A stretch of DNA of 37,012 nt from Neobacillus jeddahensis (GTDB lineage: Bacteria > Bacillota > Bacilli > Bacillales > Cytobacillaceae). The stretch is taken from assembly GCF_000612625.1 (NCBI RefSeq), contig NZ_CCAS010000041.1, positions 1 through 37,012 of the forward strand, given 5' to 3'. Positions 1 to 8,231 of the stretch are shown in pieces (the stretch's first letter is position 1; each line of letters begins with the position of its first letter). A program made the position numbers and the translations under genes. The notes below the pieces were generated by a model. It did no database searches, had not been told where the DNA came from, and saw nothing but the letters and a program-made list of their open reading frames with translations.

Positions 1-31
1 GAAAAAAGCAGGGAGTATAACTTCCCTGCTA
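1..31 (-). terminator. Rho-independent terminator of ydjO
   Basis: Read on the minus strand, AGCAGGGA (30-23) pairs with TCCCTGCT (14-7) and is followed by six T residues at the window edge. It lies 9 bases beyond the ydjO stop codon, so it ends that transcript. Confidence 0.85.
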
Positions 32-39
32 CCTGCTTA

Positions 40-243
40 TTACATAAAATTCTTACTATGATTATGAATAACTTGAAGTTCCTTTGTTGACTGGCTCATT
101 TCGCTTTTACAGATTGGACAAAGTGGGACTTCACTACTTTTAAAGTTGTCACGAATCCAACATTTACAAGTCTCTGAAGTACATTCCCAAATCTTCGTTT
201 CTTCTAACTTAATTTCTTCATCATTTTTTCTACCAAACGCCAA
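40..243 (-). CDS. ydjO: Cold-inducible YdjO-family zinc-binding small protein
   Basis: A 67-residue protein of the YdjO family, small cold-induced proteins of Bacillus whose molecular role is unknown. The sequence shows the family core WECTSETCKCWIRDNF followed by a CPIC pair. Four or five cysteines therefore form a likely zinc knuckle. I chose the TTG at 243 (MAFGRKNDEE) because AAGGAG lies 8 bases upstream; the in-frame GTG at 252 overlaps that Shine-Dalgarno site. The gene lies beside a cold-shock protein gene on the same strand. A bidirectional terminator separates the two, so they are probably transcribed separately. Family assignment is from remembered similarity to B. subtilis YdjO. 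Confidence 0.8.
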   Translation of the reverse strand: MAFGRKNDEEIKLEETKIWECTSETCKCWIRDNFKSSEVPLCPICKSEMSQSTKELQVIHNHSKNFM

Positions 244-333
244 AACGATCACTCCTTGTAATTAGTTATGACTGTTTTTGAACACTATGTTGGTTAGCTA
301 TGAAACTTTGTTTCTAGCATAATTATATAGATA

Positions 334-369
334 AAAAGGTGATGCCTTCATTTTGTGCATCACCCTTTT
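334..369 (-). terminator. Terminator after the cold-shock gene (bidirectional hairpin)
   Basis: AAAAGGTGATGC (334-345) pairs with GCATCACCCTTTT (357-369), with one bulged base. T tracts occur on both sides, so it can work in either direction; its main role is to end the csp transcript. Confidence 0.85.
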
Positions 370-383
370 ATTTTTAATAGAAA

Positions 384-584
384 TTAAACTGCTTTTACAT
401 TAGCTGCTTGTGGTCCACGAGCGCCTTCAACGATTTCAAATGATACAGATTGGCCTTCTTCTAAAGTCTTGAAGCCTTCTGATTGAATAGCTGAAAAGTG
501 AACGAACACATCTTGACCGCCTTCAGATTCAATAAATCCAAAACCTTTTTCTGCATTAAACCATTTTACTTTACCGTTTTCCAT
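384..584 (-). CDS. Cold-shock protein (CspA/CspB family)
   Basis: A 66-residue single cold-shock domain that binds single-stranded RNA and DNA and acts as an RNA chaperone in the cytoplasm. RNP1 is KGFGFI (residues 13-18) and RNP2 is VFVHF (26-30). The length is that of Bacillus CspB/CspC/CspD. The start is MENGKVKWF at 584, preceded by GGGGGTAAC; a longer in-frame start at 629 would only add leader sequence. The transcript begins about 155 bases upstream, from the promoter at 747-775. Such a long leader is typical of cold-regulated csp genes, whose mRNA folding responds to temperature. Confidence 0.95.
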   Translation of the reverse strand: MENGKVKWFNAEKGFGFIESEGGQDVFVHFSAIQSEGFKTLEEGQSVSFEIVEGARGPQAANVKAV

Positions 585-740
585 GGATGTTACCCCCAAC
601 AATTTGTTCACTTTAAATTTCTCGTACATTTAAAATAATAAAAAAGACGTAAGCCCACACAGTTGGGTAATAGACATCACCCACAATTTCGTGCAGTTAC
701 GACTACTTAATCCAATAAATATTAACGAACATTAAAGCGT
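585..740 (-). promoter_or_regulatory. Long 5' untranslated leader of the cold-shock gene
   Basis: About 155 bases lie between the predicted transcription start and the csp ATG. Self-complementary pieces are visible, for example GTGGGT pairing with ACCCAAC around 663-690 on the minus strand. Cold-shock mRNAs of the CspA/CspB type carry leaders of this size that switch structure with temperature. That this leader is a thermosensor is inference from length and context. Confidence 0.55.
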
Positions 741-746
741 ATTTTT

Positions 747-775
747 ATTTTATCATAAAACATCACCTAAGTCAA
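747..775 (-). promoter_or_regulatory. SigA promoter of the cold-shock gene
   Basis: The -35 box TTGACT (775-770), a 17-bp spacer and the -10 box TAAAAT (752-747), with TG one base before the -10 box (extended -10). This is a near-consensus vegetative promoter facing the csp gene. Confidence 0.85.
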
Positions 776-862
776 TTTGATTTCAAAAACTAGGAAATAA
801 TGAAATATTTTGTATGAAAAAATAAATCCATCCAATCAAATTTTCATCAGTACTTCGGATCG

Positions 863-1825
863 TTACCTACTTTGTAAATCTCCTTGTAAAAAAACTTCCA
901 TAAAATCAACGATAAACATTTGAATATTTGCTTCCATTCCAATGAAATCTATCATTTCTGGAGGCTCAGGGTCAGGAATTGGCCGGAAATCAGCACTGCT
1001 TTTACCCTTGGCGTTGCCAAATTCTTCGACTTTCACCCTTCTTGGGATATATTTTACAAGGTCGGGATTCGATAAGGCCATGAGCGGAACCACATCATGT
1101 AGGGGCGCACCTTGAATACCAGGAACATTTTTCTGATATGCCTGAAAATAATAGTCGAAGGCTGGTTTTATTAATGGTTTAAAGGGGGTTGGACTATTTT
1201 CTCCGAGGAACTGTATAATTTCGGGTGTTATTATAGCTTTATTCGTAATATTTAAAGGATGTAAATAGATATTTCGTGCTTTTTCCATAATGATATTTGC
1301 GGCAATTGGGTCAACATAGAAATTTGCTTCTGCTTCTGCCGATATATTACCTGGTACTAAAAAGGCACCACCCATTATATAAAATGCTTTAACATCTTTA
1401 AAGACTTCATCTCCATATATGATAAACATCAATGCCAACTCAGTCAGTCTTCCCAACGAGACAATCTCCAGATTTTCTTTATACTGTTTAATAATTTCAA
1501 GAATCTTATTGAAATCATAAACTTTTCCATTTTTGATGGTATTCGGTGGCTTAATTGGACCTAAACCTTCCTTACCATGAATTTCAGGGTAGTACTGAAT
1601 GGGGGTGCCTGACAGTGGACCAGCAGCACCAGCAATAATTGGAATATCTTCCCTTTGTCCTAAGGTTAACAAATAGGCAGCATTCTTTACGGATTGCTCT
1701 TTTGGAGTATTGCCATAACCGCAAATAATACCGACTATATTTATTTTCGGATTAAGTAAGGCATACATAATTGCAAAAGAATCATCAATTCCCGGGTCAG
1801 CAAATAAGAGTACATTATGAGCCAT
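863..1825 (-). CDS. Nucleoside hydrolase (IUNH family)
   Basis: A 320-residue protein of the inosine/uridine-preferring nucleoside hydrolase family, which cleaves the N-glycosidic bond of ribonucleosides for purine or pyrimidine salvage. It shows the N-terminal calcium-binding motif DPGIDD (D10, D14, D15) and the C-terminal HDVVPLMAL with the expected His-Asp pair. The usual first Asp of DxDPGxDD is replaced by Phe8; the calcium ligands themselves are retained. The ATG at 1825 is preferred to the GTG at 1828 because it is better spaced from AGGTGG. It appears to be monocistronic. The substrate cannot be told from sequence. Confidence 0.88.
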   Translation of the reverse strand: MAHNVLLFADPGIDDSFAIMYALLNPKINIVGIICGYGNTPKEQSVKNAAYLLTLGQREDIPIIAGAAGPLSGTPIQYYPEIHGKEGLGPIKPPNTIKNGKVYDFNKILEIIKQYKENLEIVSLGRLTELALMFIIYGDEVFKDVKAFYIMGGAFLVPGNISAEAEANFYVDPIAANIIMEKARNIYLHPLNITNKAIITPEIIQFLGENSPTPFKPLIKPAFDYYFQAYQKNVPGIQGAPLHDVVPLMALSNPDLVKYIPRRVKVEEFGNAKGKSSADFRPIPDPEPPEMIDFIGMEANIQMFIVDFMEVFLQGDLQSR

Positions 1826-1909
1826 CACTCCACCTCATTTTACTGATTTTTACCTACAATATGCTCATCTCTTTCAGGAAAGACCATAAATAAGGTGGAT
1901 ATATAGGGC

Positions 1910-2746
1910 TTAGGCTTCCTTCTTAACTTTTACAGCTGCCTTTTTTCTTGAAGTTGCAGCTTTTTTTGTTTTTGGTTTCGTTCGATCAATAGACGCCTGC
2001 AAGGCGGCCATTAAATCGGTGACATTCGATGTCACTTCCTTTGTCGAAGCTGTGACCGTTTCCTTTCCTGTACGTTTTGATTCAATCAGTTCAAGAAGGG
2101 CAGTGCGGTATTCATCTGTATATTTTTCGGGTTCAAAAACTGTCGTTAATTGATCAATCAGTAAAATAGCCGTATCTAATTCTCTTTTTGTTACTTTATC
2201 CTCTGAAGGTACATTTGGTACGTCTCCTGCTTTACGAACCTCATCAGGATAATGAATCGTCTCCATGACTAATGTATTTTCGTATACGCGGATGACAGCC
2301 AGCTGTTCCTTTGAACGGATAATAATTTTGGCTAAACCTACTTTCTGCGATTCCTGTAACGCCTTCCGCAACAATGAATAGGCTTTTGAACCGCCTTCAT
2401 TTGGGGACATATAATAGGTCTTATCAAAGTAAATGGGGTCAATTTCCTTTATTTTTACGAAATCTATGATTTCTACCGCTTTTTCTTCGTTTTCCTTGCG
2501 TAACTTTTCAAGTTCTTCGTTATCTAAAATAACAAATTTACCCTTTGTGTATTCATAGGCTTTCACGATATCTTCTGGTTTTACCTCTTCTTCACATACG
2601 CTACAAATCTTTTCATACTTAATTGGTGCATGACATTTATTATGCAGTGTCCGAAGTTTAATATCTTTATCTTCTGTTGCAGTATGAAGCTTGATGGGGA
2701 TGTTTACAAGTCCAAAGCTTATACTTCCCTTCCACATCGTATGCAT
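1910..2746 (-). CDS. ku: DNA end-binding protein Ku (NHEJ)
   Basis: A 278-residue bacterial Ku. The homodimeric ring binds double-strand DNA ends and recruits LigD for non-homologous end joining. The start MHTMWKGSISFGLVNIP is the family hallmark, followed by the Ku beta-barrel core to about residue 235. A Lys-rich basic tail follows (from about 255), of the kind that contributes to DNA binding and LigD recruitment. CxxC-type cysteines lie near residues 38-51. The start has GGAGAA 7 bases upstream. It is divergent from ligD across 127 bp. In B. subtilis the equivalents (YkoV/YkoU) protect dormant spores and act in germination; the same use is likely here. Confidence 0.95.
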   Translation of the reverse strand: MHTMWKGSISFGLVNIPIKLHTATEDKDIKLRTLHNKCHAPIKYEKICSVCEEEVKPEDIVKAYEYTKGKFVILDNEELEKLRKENEEKAVEIIDFVKIKEIDPIYFDKTYYMSPNEGGSKAYSLLRKALQESQKVGLAKIIIRSKEQLAVIRVYENTLVMETIHYPDEVRKAGDVPNVPSEDKVTKRELDTAILLIDQLTTVFEPEKYTDEYRTALLELIESKRTGKETVTASTKEVTSNVTDLMAALQASIDRTKPKTKKAATSRKKAAVKVKKEA

Positions 2747-2873
2747 AAAAATTCTCCATTCTTTTTATTTTTATTTTGTGGTTCTGTCAACTATCCATTC
2801 CTAAAAACAATTGGAAAAGGATCAATTTGCATGCAATAAAGCAAACTAAATAAAAAGAAAGGACATTCAAACT

Positions 2874-4712
2874 ATGAAGCCGATGCTGCCGAGTTTAACC
2901 TTTGAAAATCCTGAACGGTCAAATTGGTTGTATGAAGTCAAATATGATGGTTTTCGGGCCATCATAGATTGGAATTCCAAAGGAATCAAGTTAACGAGTC
3001 GAAACGGAAAAGATTTGTTTCCACAATTTCCAGAGATAAAAGCATTTTTGCTACAACATGAAGAACAATTTAAATCCTTTTTACCACTGCAATTAGATGG
3101 TGAACTTGTCTTCCTTGAAAACACTCACAAAGCAACTTTTTCAGCTATTCAAGTACGTGGTCGGCTAAAATCAGAAAAGAAAATTACCGAGCAATCAACC
3201 AGCAACCCGTGCCGCCTAATGGTGTTTGATTTATTAATGTTAAAAGGGAATCCGCTTTATCTTCTTGAGTATTATAAAAGAAAAGAAGAACTTCACAAGT
3301 TATTCCAAGCAATAGGTTTAGAATTAGATGCCGATCCTTACAACAATCAGTTGCTACAATATGTAACTGCCTACGAAGATTTTAATGACCTATGGGGAAA
3401 AGTGGTTTTATATGATGGTGAAGGGATTATTGCTAAAGATAAAAACAGTCAGTGGGATGAAGGCAAACGGACATTACAGTGGTTGAAATATAAGAATTGG
3501 AAGTATGTCAGCTGTTTTATCATCGCTTTCGAGAAAACAAATGGCTATTTTTATGTTGGTGTGTATAAAGAGAAGGAAATTCACCCCATTGGTCAGGTAC
3601 TATTTGGCTTTACGCCTGAAGAAAAGAATGCACTAAAGGAAACTGTAAAAATAAATATGGTTAAAGAGGATAATCAATTTATTTATGTTGAACCAGCCAT
3701 CTGCCTTGAAGTGAAATATTTAGAGCTATATGAAAATCAATTACGTGAGCCACATTTTCATCGCTTCCAATTCGACATAGAACCATTGGATTGTACATAT
3801 GACCGCTTTATATTTGGACAAAAGAATTTGCCAGCAGACTTGGAGATTACCCATCCGGATAAACCACTATGGAATCAGCTCTCCATCCAGAAGGCTGATT
3901 ACATCTTGTACCTACGAGAAATTTCTCCTTATATGCTTCCTTTTTTAAAAAATCGTTTATTAACTGTCATCCGGTATCCACATGGAATGTACGGTGAGGC
4001 CTTCTATCAAAAAAACTGTCCCGACTATGCACCTGAATTTGTAGAGACACAGGTTGCTGATGGGATTGACTATATTGTCTGCAATAATTTAAAAACACTC
4101 GTATGGCTCGGTAATCAATTGGCGATTGAATACCATATTCCCTTCCAAACCATTAAAAGCAAGGGACCGAGCGAAATTGTTTTCGACTTAGATCCGCCTT
4201 CAAAAGATGCCTTTCCGTTAGCTATCAAGGCTGCTCGATACATTAAAGAAATTCTTGATCAATTAAATTTAATAGGGTTTATCAAAACCTCTGGTAATAA
4301 AGGATTACAAATCTACCTTCCATTACCAGAGAATGTATACTCATATGAAGATACAAGGCTCTTTACAAGTTTTATGGCAGAGTATTTACTTTCAAAGGAC
4401 CCTGATTCTTTTACGATTGAACGAATGAAAAAAAACCGTGAGAAACGACTATATATTGATTATATACAACATAGTGAAGGAAAGACCATTGTCGCCCCCT
4501 ACTCCGTACGGGGTAACGAACATGCCGGTGTGGCAACTCCGCTATATTGGGAAGAAGTAGATGAAAACCTTCATCCCGTTTTGTTTAATATGGAAAATGC
4601 ACTAAAGCGCATTCGGAACCAAGGTGACCCCTTTCAGGAATATTTTCAATCAAAACAAATCCAGTCTTTTGCTCCCGTTCTAGATTTTTTAAAAAAGACA
4701 AAAAAAGGATGA
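2874..4712 (+). CDS. ligD: ATP-dependent DNA ligase/polymerase LigD (NHEJ)
   Basis: A 612-residue bifunctional end-joining enzyme with the Bacillus order: ligase first, polymerase second, no phosphoesterase domain. Ligase motif I is KYDG with the nucleotidyl-acceptor Lys23. Others are SRNGKD (42-47), LDGELVF (74-80), DGEGIIAK (181-188) and LKYK (204-207). The archaeo-eukaryotic primase-type polymerase domain spans about 320-605, with the metal motif DLDP (438-441) and KTSGNKG (471-477). The residue after GL is Gln479, where many LigD polymerases have His. The length matches B. subtilis YkoU (about 611). The partner Ku is divergently encoded just upstream. The 3' end of the gene overlaps the terminator of the facing dapF. 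Confidence 0.95.
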   Translation: MKPMLPSLTFENPERSNWLYEVKYDGFRAIIDWNSKGIKLTSRNGKDLFPQFPEIKAFLLQHEEQFKSFLPLQLDGELVFLENTHKATFSAIQVRGRLKSEKKITEQSTSNPCRLMVFDLLMLKGNPLYLLEYYKRKEELHKLFQAIGLELDADPYNNQLLQYVTAYEDFNDLWGKVVLYDGEGIIAKDKNSQWDEGKRTLQWLKYKNWKYVSCFIIAFEKTNGYFYVGVYKEKEIHPIGQVLFGFTPEEKNALKETVKINMVKEDNQFIYVEPAICLEVKYLELYENQLREPHFHRFQFDIEPLDCTYDRFIFGQKNLPADLEITHPDKPLWNQLSIQKADYILYLREISPYMLPFLKNRLLTVIRYPHGMYGEAFYQKNCPDYAPEFVETQVADGIDYIVCNNLKTLVWLGNQLAIEYHIPFQTIKSKGPSEIVFDLDPPSKDAFPLAIKAARYIKEILDQLNLIGFIKTSGNKGLQIYLPLPENVYSYEDTRLFTSFMAEYLLSKDPDSFTIERMKKNREKRLYIDYIQHSEGKTIVAPYSVRGNEHAGVATPLYWEEVDENLHPVLFNMENALKRIRNQGDPFQEYFQSKQIQSFAPVLDFLKKTKKG

Positions 4713-4730
4713 GGCTGATGCCTTATCCTT
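4699..4730 (-). terminator. Terminator of dapF embedded in the 3' end of ligD
   Basis: On the minus strand AAGGATAAGGC (4730-4720) pairs with GCCTCATCCTT (4715-4705), with one G-U pair and the loop ATCA. The T tract that follows is the complement of the A-rich final codons of ligD. The hairpin covers both stop codons. On the plus strand no T tract follows it, so it terminates dapF better than ligD. Confidence 0.8.
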
Positions 4731-5712
4731 CCATTGATTGTTTAATAAATTTTTGTGCTTCAACTTGTAATTTGTCGTACGTTTCTTGTTCAGAAAAATC
4801 TACTCTTGAATCAAGAATAAAAGCGTTATCTTCAAAATTTAGTGTGATAGAGGCTTTGTAAAGGTAAGTGGCATTTCCAATCAAATCAATTGTGTAGGTA
4901 TTGTCAAATTTATGAACCACACATTGAACCTTACCGCCATTATTATAGACATTAATCACGTTCTCCATCTTATTTAAACCCGTTAAACATGTAACGAGTG
5001 AAGAAGCGGACATCGCCGTCCCACAGGCATTCGTGAAGCCGACTCCGCGCTCAAACGTTCTAACGTAAATTGCTCCCGGCTCCAAGGATTTTACAAAACT
5101 AACATTTACACCATCCGGAAATAACTCATTGGGACCATTCACTTTTTCACTAAGTTGTTTTTGAATGTCTATTCGCAATTGGTCTGTATTCACTAGCGTA
5201 ATTAAATGTGGATTCGGTACAGCGAGAGCAGTAAACCTTAGCTCATCTGATAACTCATCGATTCGCTCGTTAAATAGTGTGGGTTTATTTAAATTTAAAG
5301 GTAATGACTTTAATTCAAACAGAACCGGTGAGATTTCGACCTGATAAGTATGGATCTCAGGGTATAGATCTTCCTGCTGGCTTACCTTTAAGTTGGCCTT
5401 CATCGTTTCGATGACTGCCTCTTTTAAGGACTTTTGTTCGCAAACATATCTCGCCACTAACCGCAGCCCATTTCCACACATAGATGCCTCTGAACCATCA
5501 GCATTGAAGACACGCATTCTCCCATCTACCCCAAAATGCTGACTTTCCAGAATGAAAAGAATCCCATCTGCCCCTAGTTCGGACTCCCGATTACATAACA
5601 CTTGAGCAAGGCATGCCCTGTCTTTGTCTGTAAAAGAATAGTCATGTGACATTTCATCGATTAGGAGAAAGTCATTCCCAGAACCATGTCCTTTAATTAA
5701 ATCTATTTGCAC
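4723..5712 (-). CDS. dapF: Diaminopimelate epimerase (DapF family)
   Basis: A 329-residue PLP-independent epimerase that interconverts LL- and meso-diaminopimelate for lysine and peptidoglycan synthesis. Both catalytic cysteines are visible, in NADGSEASMCGNGLR and TNACGTAMSAS. It is longer than the usual 270-285 residues, mainly through an extended C-terminus. I start it at the GTG at 5712 (MQIDLIKGHGSGNDF), which has GGGGG about 9 bases upstream. The longer frame would run through a promoter-like pair, TTGATA and TATATC with a 17-bp spacer. It is monocistronic. It may be the housekeeping enzyme or a second DapF-like epimerase; the rest of the genome would decide. Confidence 0.85.
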   Translation of the reverse strand: MQIDLIKGHGSGNDFLLIDEMSHDYSFTDKDRACLAQVLCNRESELGADGILFILESQHFGVDGRMRVFNADGSEASMCGNGLRLVARYVCEQKSLKEAVIETMKANLKVSQQEDLYPEIHTYQVEISPVLFELKSLPLNLNKPTLFNERIDELSDELRFTALAVPNPHLITLVNTDQLRIDIQKQLSEKVNGPNELFPDGVNVSFVKSLEPGAIYVRTFERGVGFTNACGTAMSASSLVTCLTGLNKMENVINVYNNGGKVQCVVHKFDNTYTIDLIGNATYLYKASITLNFEDNAFILDSRVDFSEQETYDKLQVEAQKFIKQSMEG

Positions 5713-5793
5713 TGTAAAAACCCCCAGAAAAGAGATATAAATAGTTTCATTAATCATATCAAACATTATCTGTAAGGGAAACCGTCTAATTTT

Positions 5794-6579
5794 TCATCTT
5801 TCAATAAAATATTCATTGATTAAAACTGACATTCTGAGAAGTTTGTCCTCATCTGATAGTGCCTCCGCAAATGACAGAACAGGCGTATTTGATTCTGGAA
5901 ATAGTTGAGCCCATTGTAAGGGCATCCATCCCCTGCGGAGACGCCCCACCAGCTGTTCTCCACTGTCGTACACTTGTTCATCCATAAATACTGATGAACC
6001 CTCGACCGCACCTACATATCTTCTTGAACTATCTAACAATTCCTTTTTGGTTTTTCTCCACCCGAGTTTTGTTTTTTCGAAACATCCGAGATATTTCCTA
6101 TTGAAATCGTATACTTCAACCTTCAGTACGCGCCCTGCCTTTCTCTCAAAAAAACCAATCACATTATTATCTAAATTGTATAATGCATAGGTGTTGGACG
6201 ACTTCAACTTCTTCGAGCCATTTCCGCGAAACTTTTTAATAGTACCCGCTAAATATCCATCCGGAAAATATATCAGTACCCGTGGAGATAGGGAATTCAT
6301 GCAAAGTACTAATAGATTTTGCACTTCAAATATCGACCTATCAGTTGCTTCAAACCCAACCATATTCCTACCAATTGCGATTGATTGACGCATTCTAAAT
6401 AAATATAATTGAAAACTAATGATGCTATAGATCAGAAAGGGTATGGTTAAGAGCATAACTTCCTTATTCTTAATAAAAGTAAGATTACCAACGATTATCA
6501 TAATCGTCGGTACGAGTGCGGCAATACTACCATTTAAGCTCATATTAGCTGTAACTCGGTAATATTCATGTATTTTCAT
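5794..6579 (-). CDS. Membrane protein of unknown function with beta-rich C-terminal domain
   Basis: A 261-residue protein I do not recognise. Two hydrophobic segments (about 15-33 and 41-58) form a membrane hairpin near the N-terminus. The remaining ~200 residues are soluble and read like repeated short beta strands: ALYNLDNNVIGFFERK, VEVYDFNRKYLGCFEK, LLDSSRRYVGAVEGS and QVYDSGEQLVGRL share a pattern of a turn followed by hydrophobic-Gly-x. This recalls tubby/scramblase-like beta barrels, but that is only a visual impression. The start MKIHEYY at 6579 has AAGGAG-like sequence (AAGGAGTTTTCCAG) upstream. It follows dapF divergence-free on the same strand with no clear terminator between. Confidence 0.7.
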   Translation of the reverse strand: MKIHEYYRVTANMSLNGSIAALVPTIMIIVGNLTFIKNKEVMLLTIPFLIYSIISFQLYLFRMRQSIAIGRNMVGFEATDRSIFEVQNLLVLCMNSLSPRVLIYFPDGYLAGTIKKFRGNGSKKLKSSNTYALYNLDNNVIGFFERKAGRVLKVEVYDFNRKYLGCFEKTKLGWRKTKKELLDSSRRYVGAVEGSSVFMDEQVYDSGEQLVGRLRRGWMPLQWAQLFPESNTPVLSFAEALSDEDKLLRMSVLINEYFIER

Positions 6580-6658
6580 CTGGAAAACTCCTTATCATTT
6601 CCTCTACTATAAGTCTATTTAATAGTTTCGAAAAAAATGATAGGAGTTTCTCTCTACG

Positions 6659-6697
6659 AAAAAAAGGAAAAGAGAAGCGTCCTTTAGACACTTCTCT
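6659..6697 (-). terminator. Terminator of the patatin-like gene
   Basis: On the minus strand AGAGAAGTGTC pairs with GACGCTTCTCT (one G-U), followed by TTTTCC and a run of seven T. The stem includes the stop codon of the lipase gene. Confidence 0.8.
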
Positions 6698-7550
6698 AAG
6701 ACTGAATATATTGATGAATGTTAGCCATCGATTTTTTTGCATCTGCGTAGCCTTGATTGTATAACTCTTCTAGTTTTTGCGGATCTCTTTCCATTCTTCC
6801 AACCTTCAATGGTTCAGTTGGACGGATGATAAGGACATTACCCGCCTTTTCTTCTTCTTCAAGATAGGCCACCGTATCATTATAAGTTTGATATCTCTTC
6901 CTTAAAGATTGCTGCAGACCTTTAAACTTTGGATACTTGCGGTCAACAAGAAAATGAAACTTCGAAGGCTTTTTCAAATACCCTTCATTTCTTGTTAAAA
7001 TGACAATATTTTTTTTGAAACCATCAATTTGTGCTTTTTTGATCGGTATTGGATCGCTTATGCCACCATCGAGTAAGACCTTATTTTGAAATTGAACCTC
7101 TGGAGCAATAAATGGCAAGGAACTCGAAGCACGTAAAACAGTTAAGAGGTGATCTCCATAATCCTGTTTATTAAAATAAACGGGACTTCCCGTCATACAA
7201 TCTGTCGTACCAACAACAAATTCAGTTGGACTATTATAAAACACATCATAGTGATAGGGAACATGTTGATTAGGTATCTCATCAAAAATAAAATCCATCC
7301 CAAAGAATTGCCGGTTTTTAAAATAATTACGCCACGAAATATAGCGGGGATCTGATGCATATTCAATCGTGACTAATTTGTTTCTCCCTTTTTGCTTTGA
7401 TAAATAGGAGGCTGCATTACAAGCACCAGCTGATACCCCTATTACATACGGAAAGAATAATTCCTGTTCTAAGAAATATTCAAGGATTCCGGCAGTATAA
7501 ACGCCGCGCATCCCGCCGCCTTCTAAAACTAGTCCAACTTGCTCTACCAA
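6696..7550 (-). CDS. Patatin-like phospholipase / lipid acyl hydrolase
   Basis: A 284-residue patatin-domain protein, a serine lipid acyl hydrolase with a Ser-Asp dyad. The glycine-rich oxyanion loop is LEGGGMRGVYTAGIL (8-22), the nucleophile elbow is GVSAG and the catalytic Asp lies in DGGISDPIP. The family includes E. coli YjjU-like proteins; the physiological lipid is unknown. No signal peptide is seen, so it should be cytoplasmic or membrane-peripheral. The start is a TTG at 7550 with AAGGGGTGGGG upstream. It is flanked by terminators on both sides and is likely monocistronic. Confidence 0.88.
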   Translation of the reverse strand: MVEQVGLVLEGGGMRGVYTAGILEYFLEQELFFPYVIGVSAGACNAASYLSKQKGRNKLVTIEYASDPRYISWRNYFKNRQFFGMDFIFDEIPNQHVPYHYDVFYNSPTEFVVGTTDCMTGSPVYFNKQDYGDHLLTVLRASSSLPFIAPEVQFQNKVLLDGGISDPIPIKKAQIDGFKKNIVILTRNEGYLKKPSKFHFLVDRKYPKFKGLQQSLRKRYQTYNDTVAYLEEEEKAGNVLIIRPTEPLKVGRMERDPQKLEELYNQGYADAKKSMANIHQYIQS

Positions 7551-7695
7551 ACTGCCCCACCCCTTTTAAATTCACTTAAACCATTTTTACACACAAGACA
7601 TTATAAAATAACCGTCATTATTTGCAAAATAAAAAGACTTCTCGAAGTAGCAGCCACTTTCATGAAAGCCATCCTAGGATCATTTATTTGCCAAA

Positions 7696-7727
7696 CAAAA
7701 ACCCGGCAACATTTTTGACGGGTTTTT
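7696..7727 (-). terminator. Terminator of the DUF4870 gene
   Basis: AAAAACCCG and CGGGTTTTT form an inverted repeat around CAAAAATGTTGC, followed on the minus strand by a T-rich stretch 10 bases past the stop codon. It is nearly symmetrical. Confidence 0.65.
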
Positions 7728-7736
7728 GAAAGACTT

Positions 7737-8060
7737 CTATTTGATTAGCCTAAAGATAAATGGAATATGATATTCGTTCCCTTCGAAGGCTTTAACAGCT
7801 GCGATAATCGTAAAAATCAGAGCCGCTATCCCTAATACCCATAATATAAAGATTCCAATTAAAATAATAGATAAGATACCGGCGACAACTGTATAAATGA
7901 AATAGGAAATAAAAAAATTAAAATATTCCTTCCCATGATAATTAATAAAAGATGACTCATCTTTCTTTATTAGCCAGATAATAAGCGGAGCCAAAATTGG
8001 AAAAAATAAGCTTAATATATAAATTCCGGCAGCCATTACCTTTTCATCACTTTTCACCAT
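7737..8060 (-). CDS. DUF4870 small integral membrane protein
   Basis: A 107-residue membrane protein of the DUF4870 (Tic20-like) family, function unknown. It shows the family features: an N-terminal segment MAAGIYILSLFFPILAPLII, a polar link ending in FINYHGKEYFNF, then two or three hydrophobic helices with IAALIFTIIAAVKAFEGNEY near the end. The ATG at 8060 (MVKSDEKVM) is chosen because GGGGGAT lies 6 bases upstream; the in-frame TTG at 8075 falls before the ribosome-binding site. It is a single gene between two terminators. Confidence 0.85.
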   Translation of the reverse strand: MVKSDEKVMAAGIYILSLFFPILAPLIIWLIKKDESSFINYHGKEYFNFFISYFIYTVVAGILSIILIGIFILWVLGIAALIFTIIAAVKAFEGNEYHIPFIFRLIK

Positions 8061-8231
8061 TCTAATATCCCCCAATGGAATAATTTTTGTTTACTTTATT
8101 AAATACGCTTCTCTTGTATAAAGGTTTCAATCTGTTTAATAAAAATAAAAAACATCAATACTAGCTTTTCCTATATCACATATATTGTTAAAATTGATAA
8201 AATATATTAATAACGTATAGAAAGGTTTTAT

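Noticed and set aside
2747..2873. TTGACA in the ku-ligD intergenic region as a SigA promoter of ku
   Set aside because: The only -10-like sequence at the right distance would place the start inside the ku ribosome-binding site; no convincing SigG site was found either.
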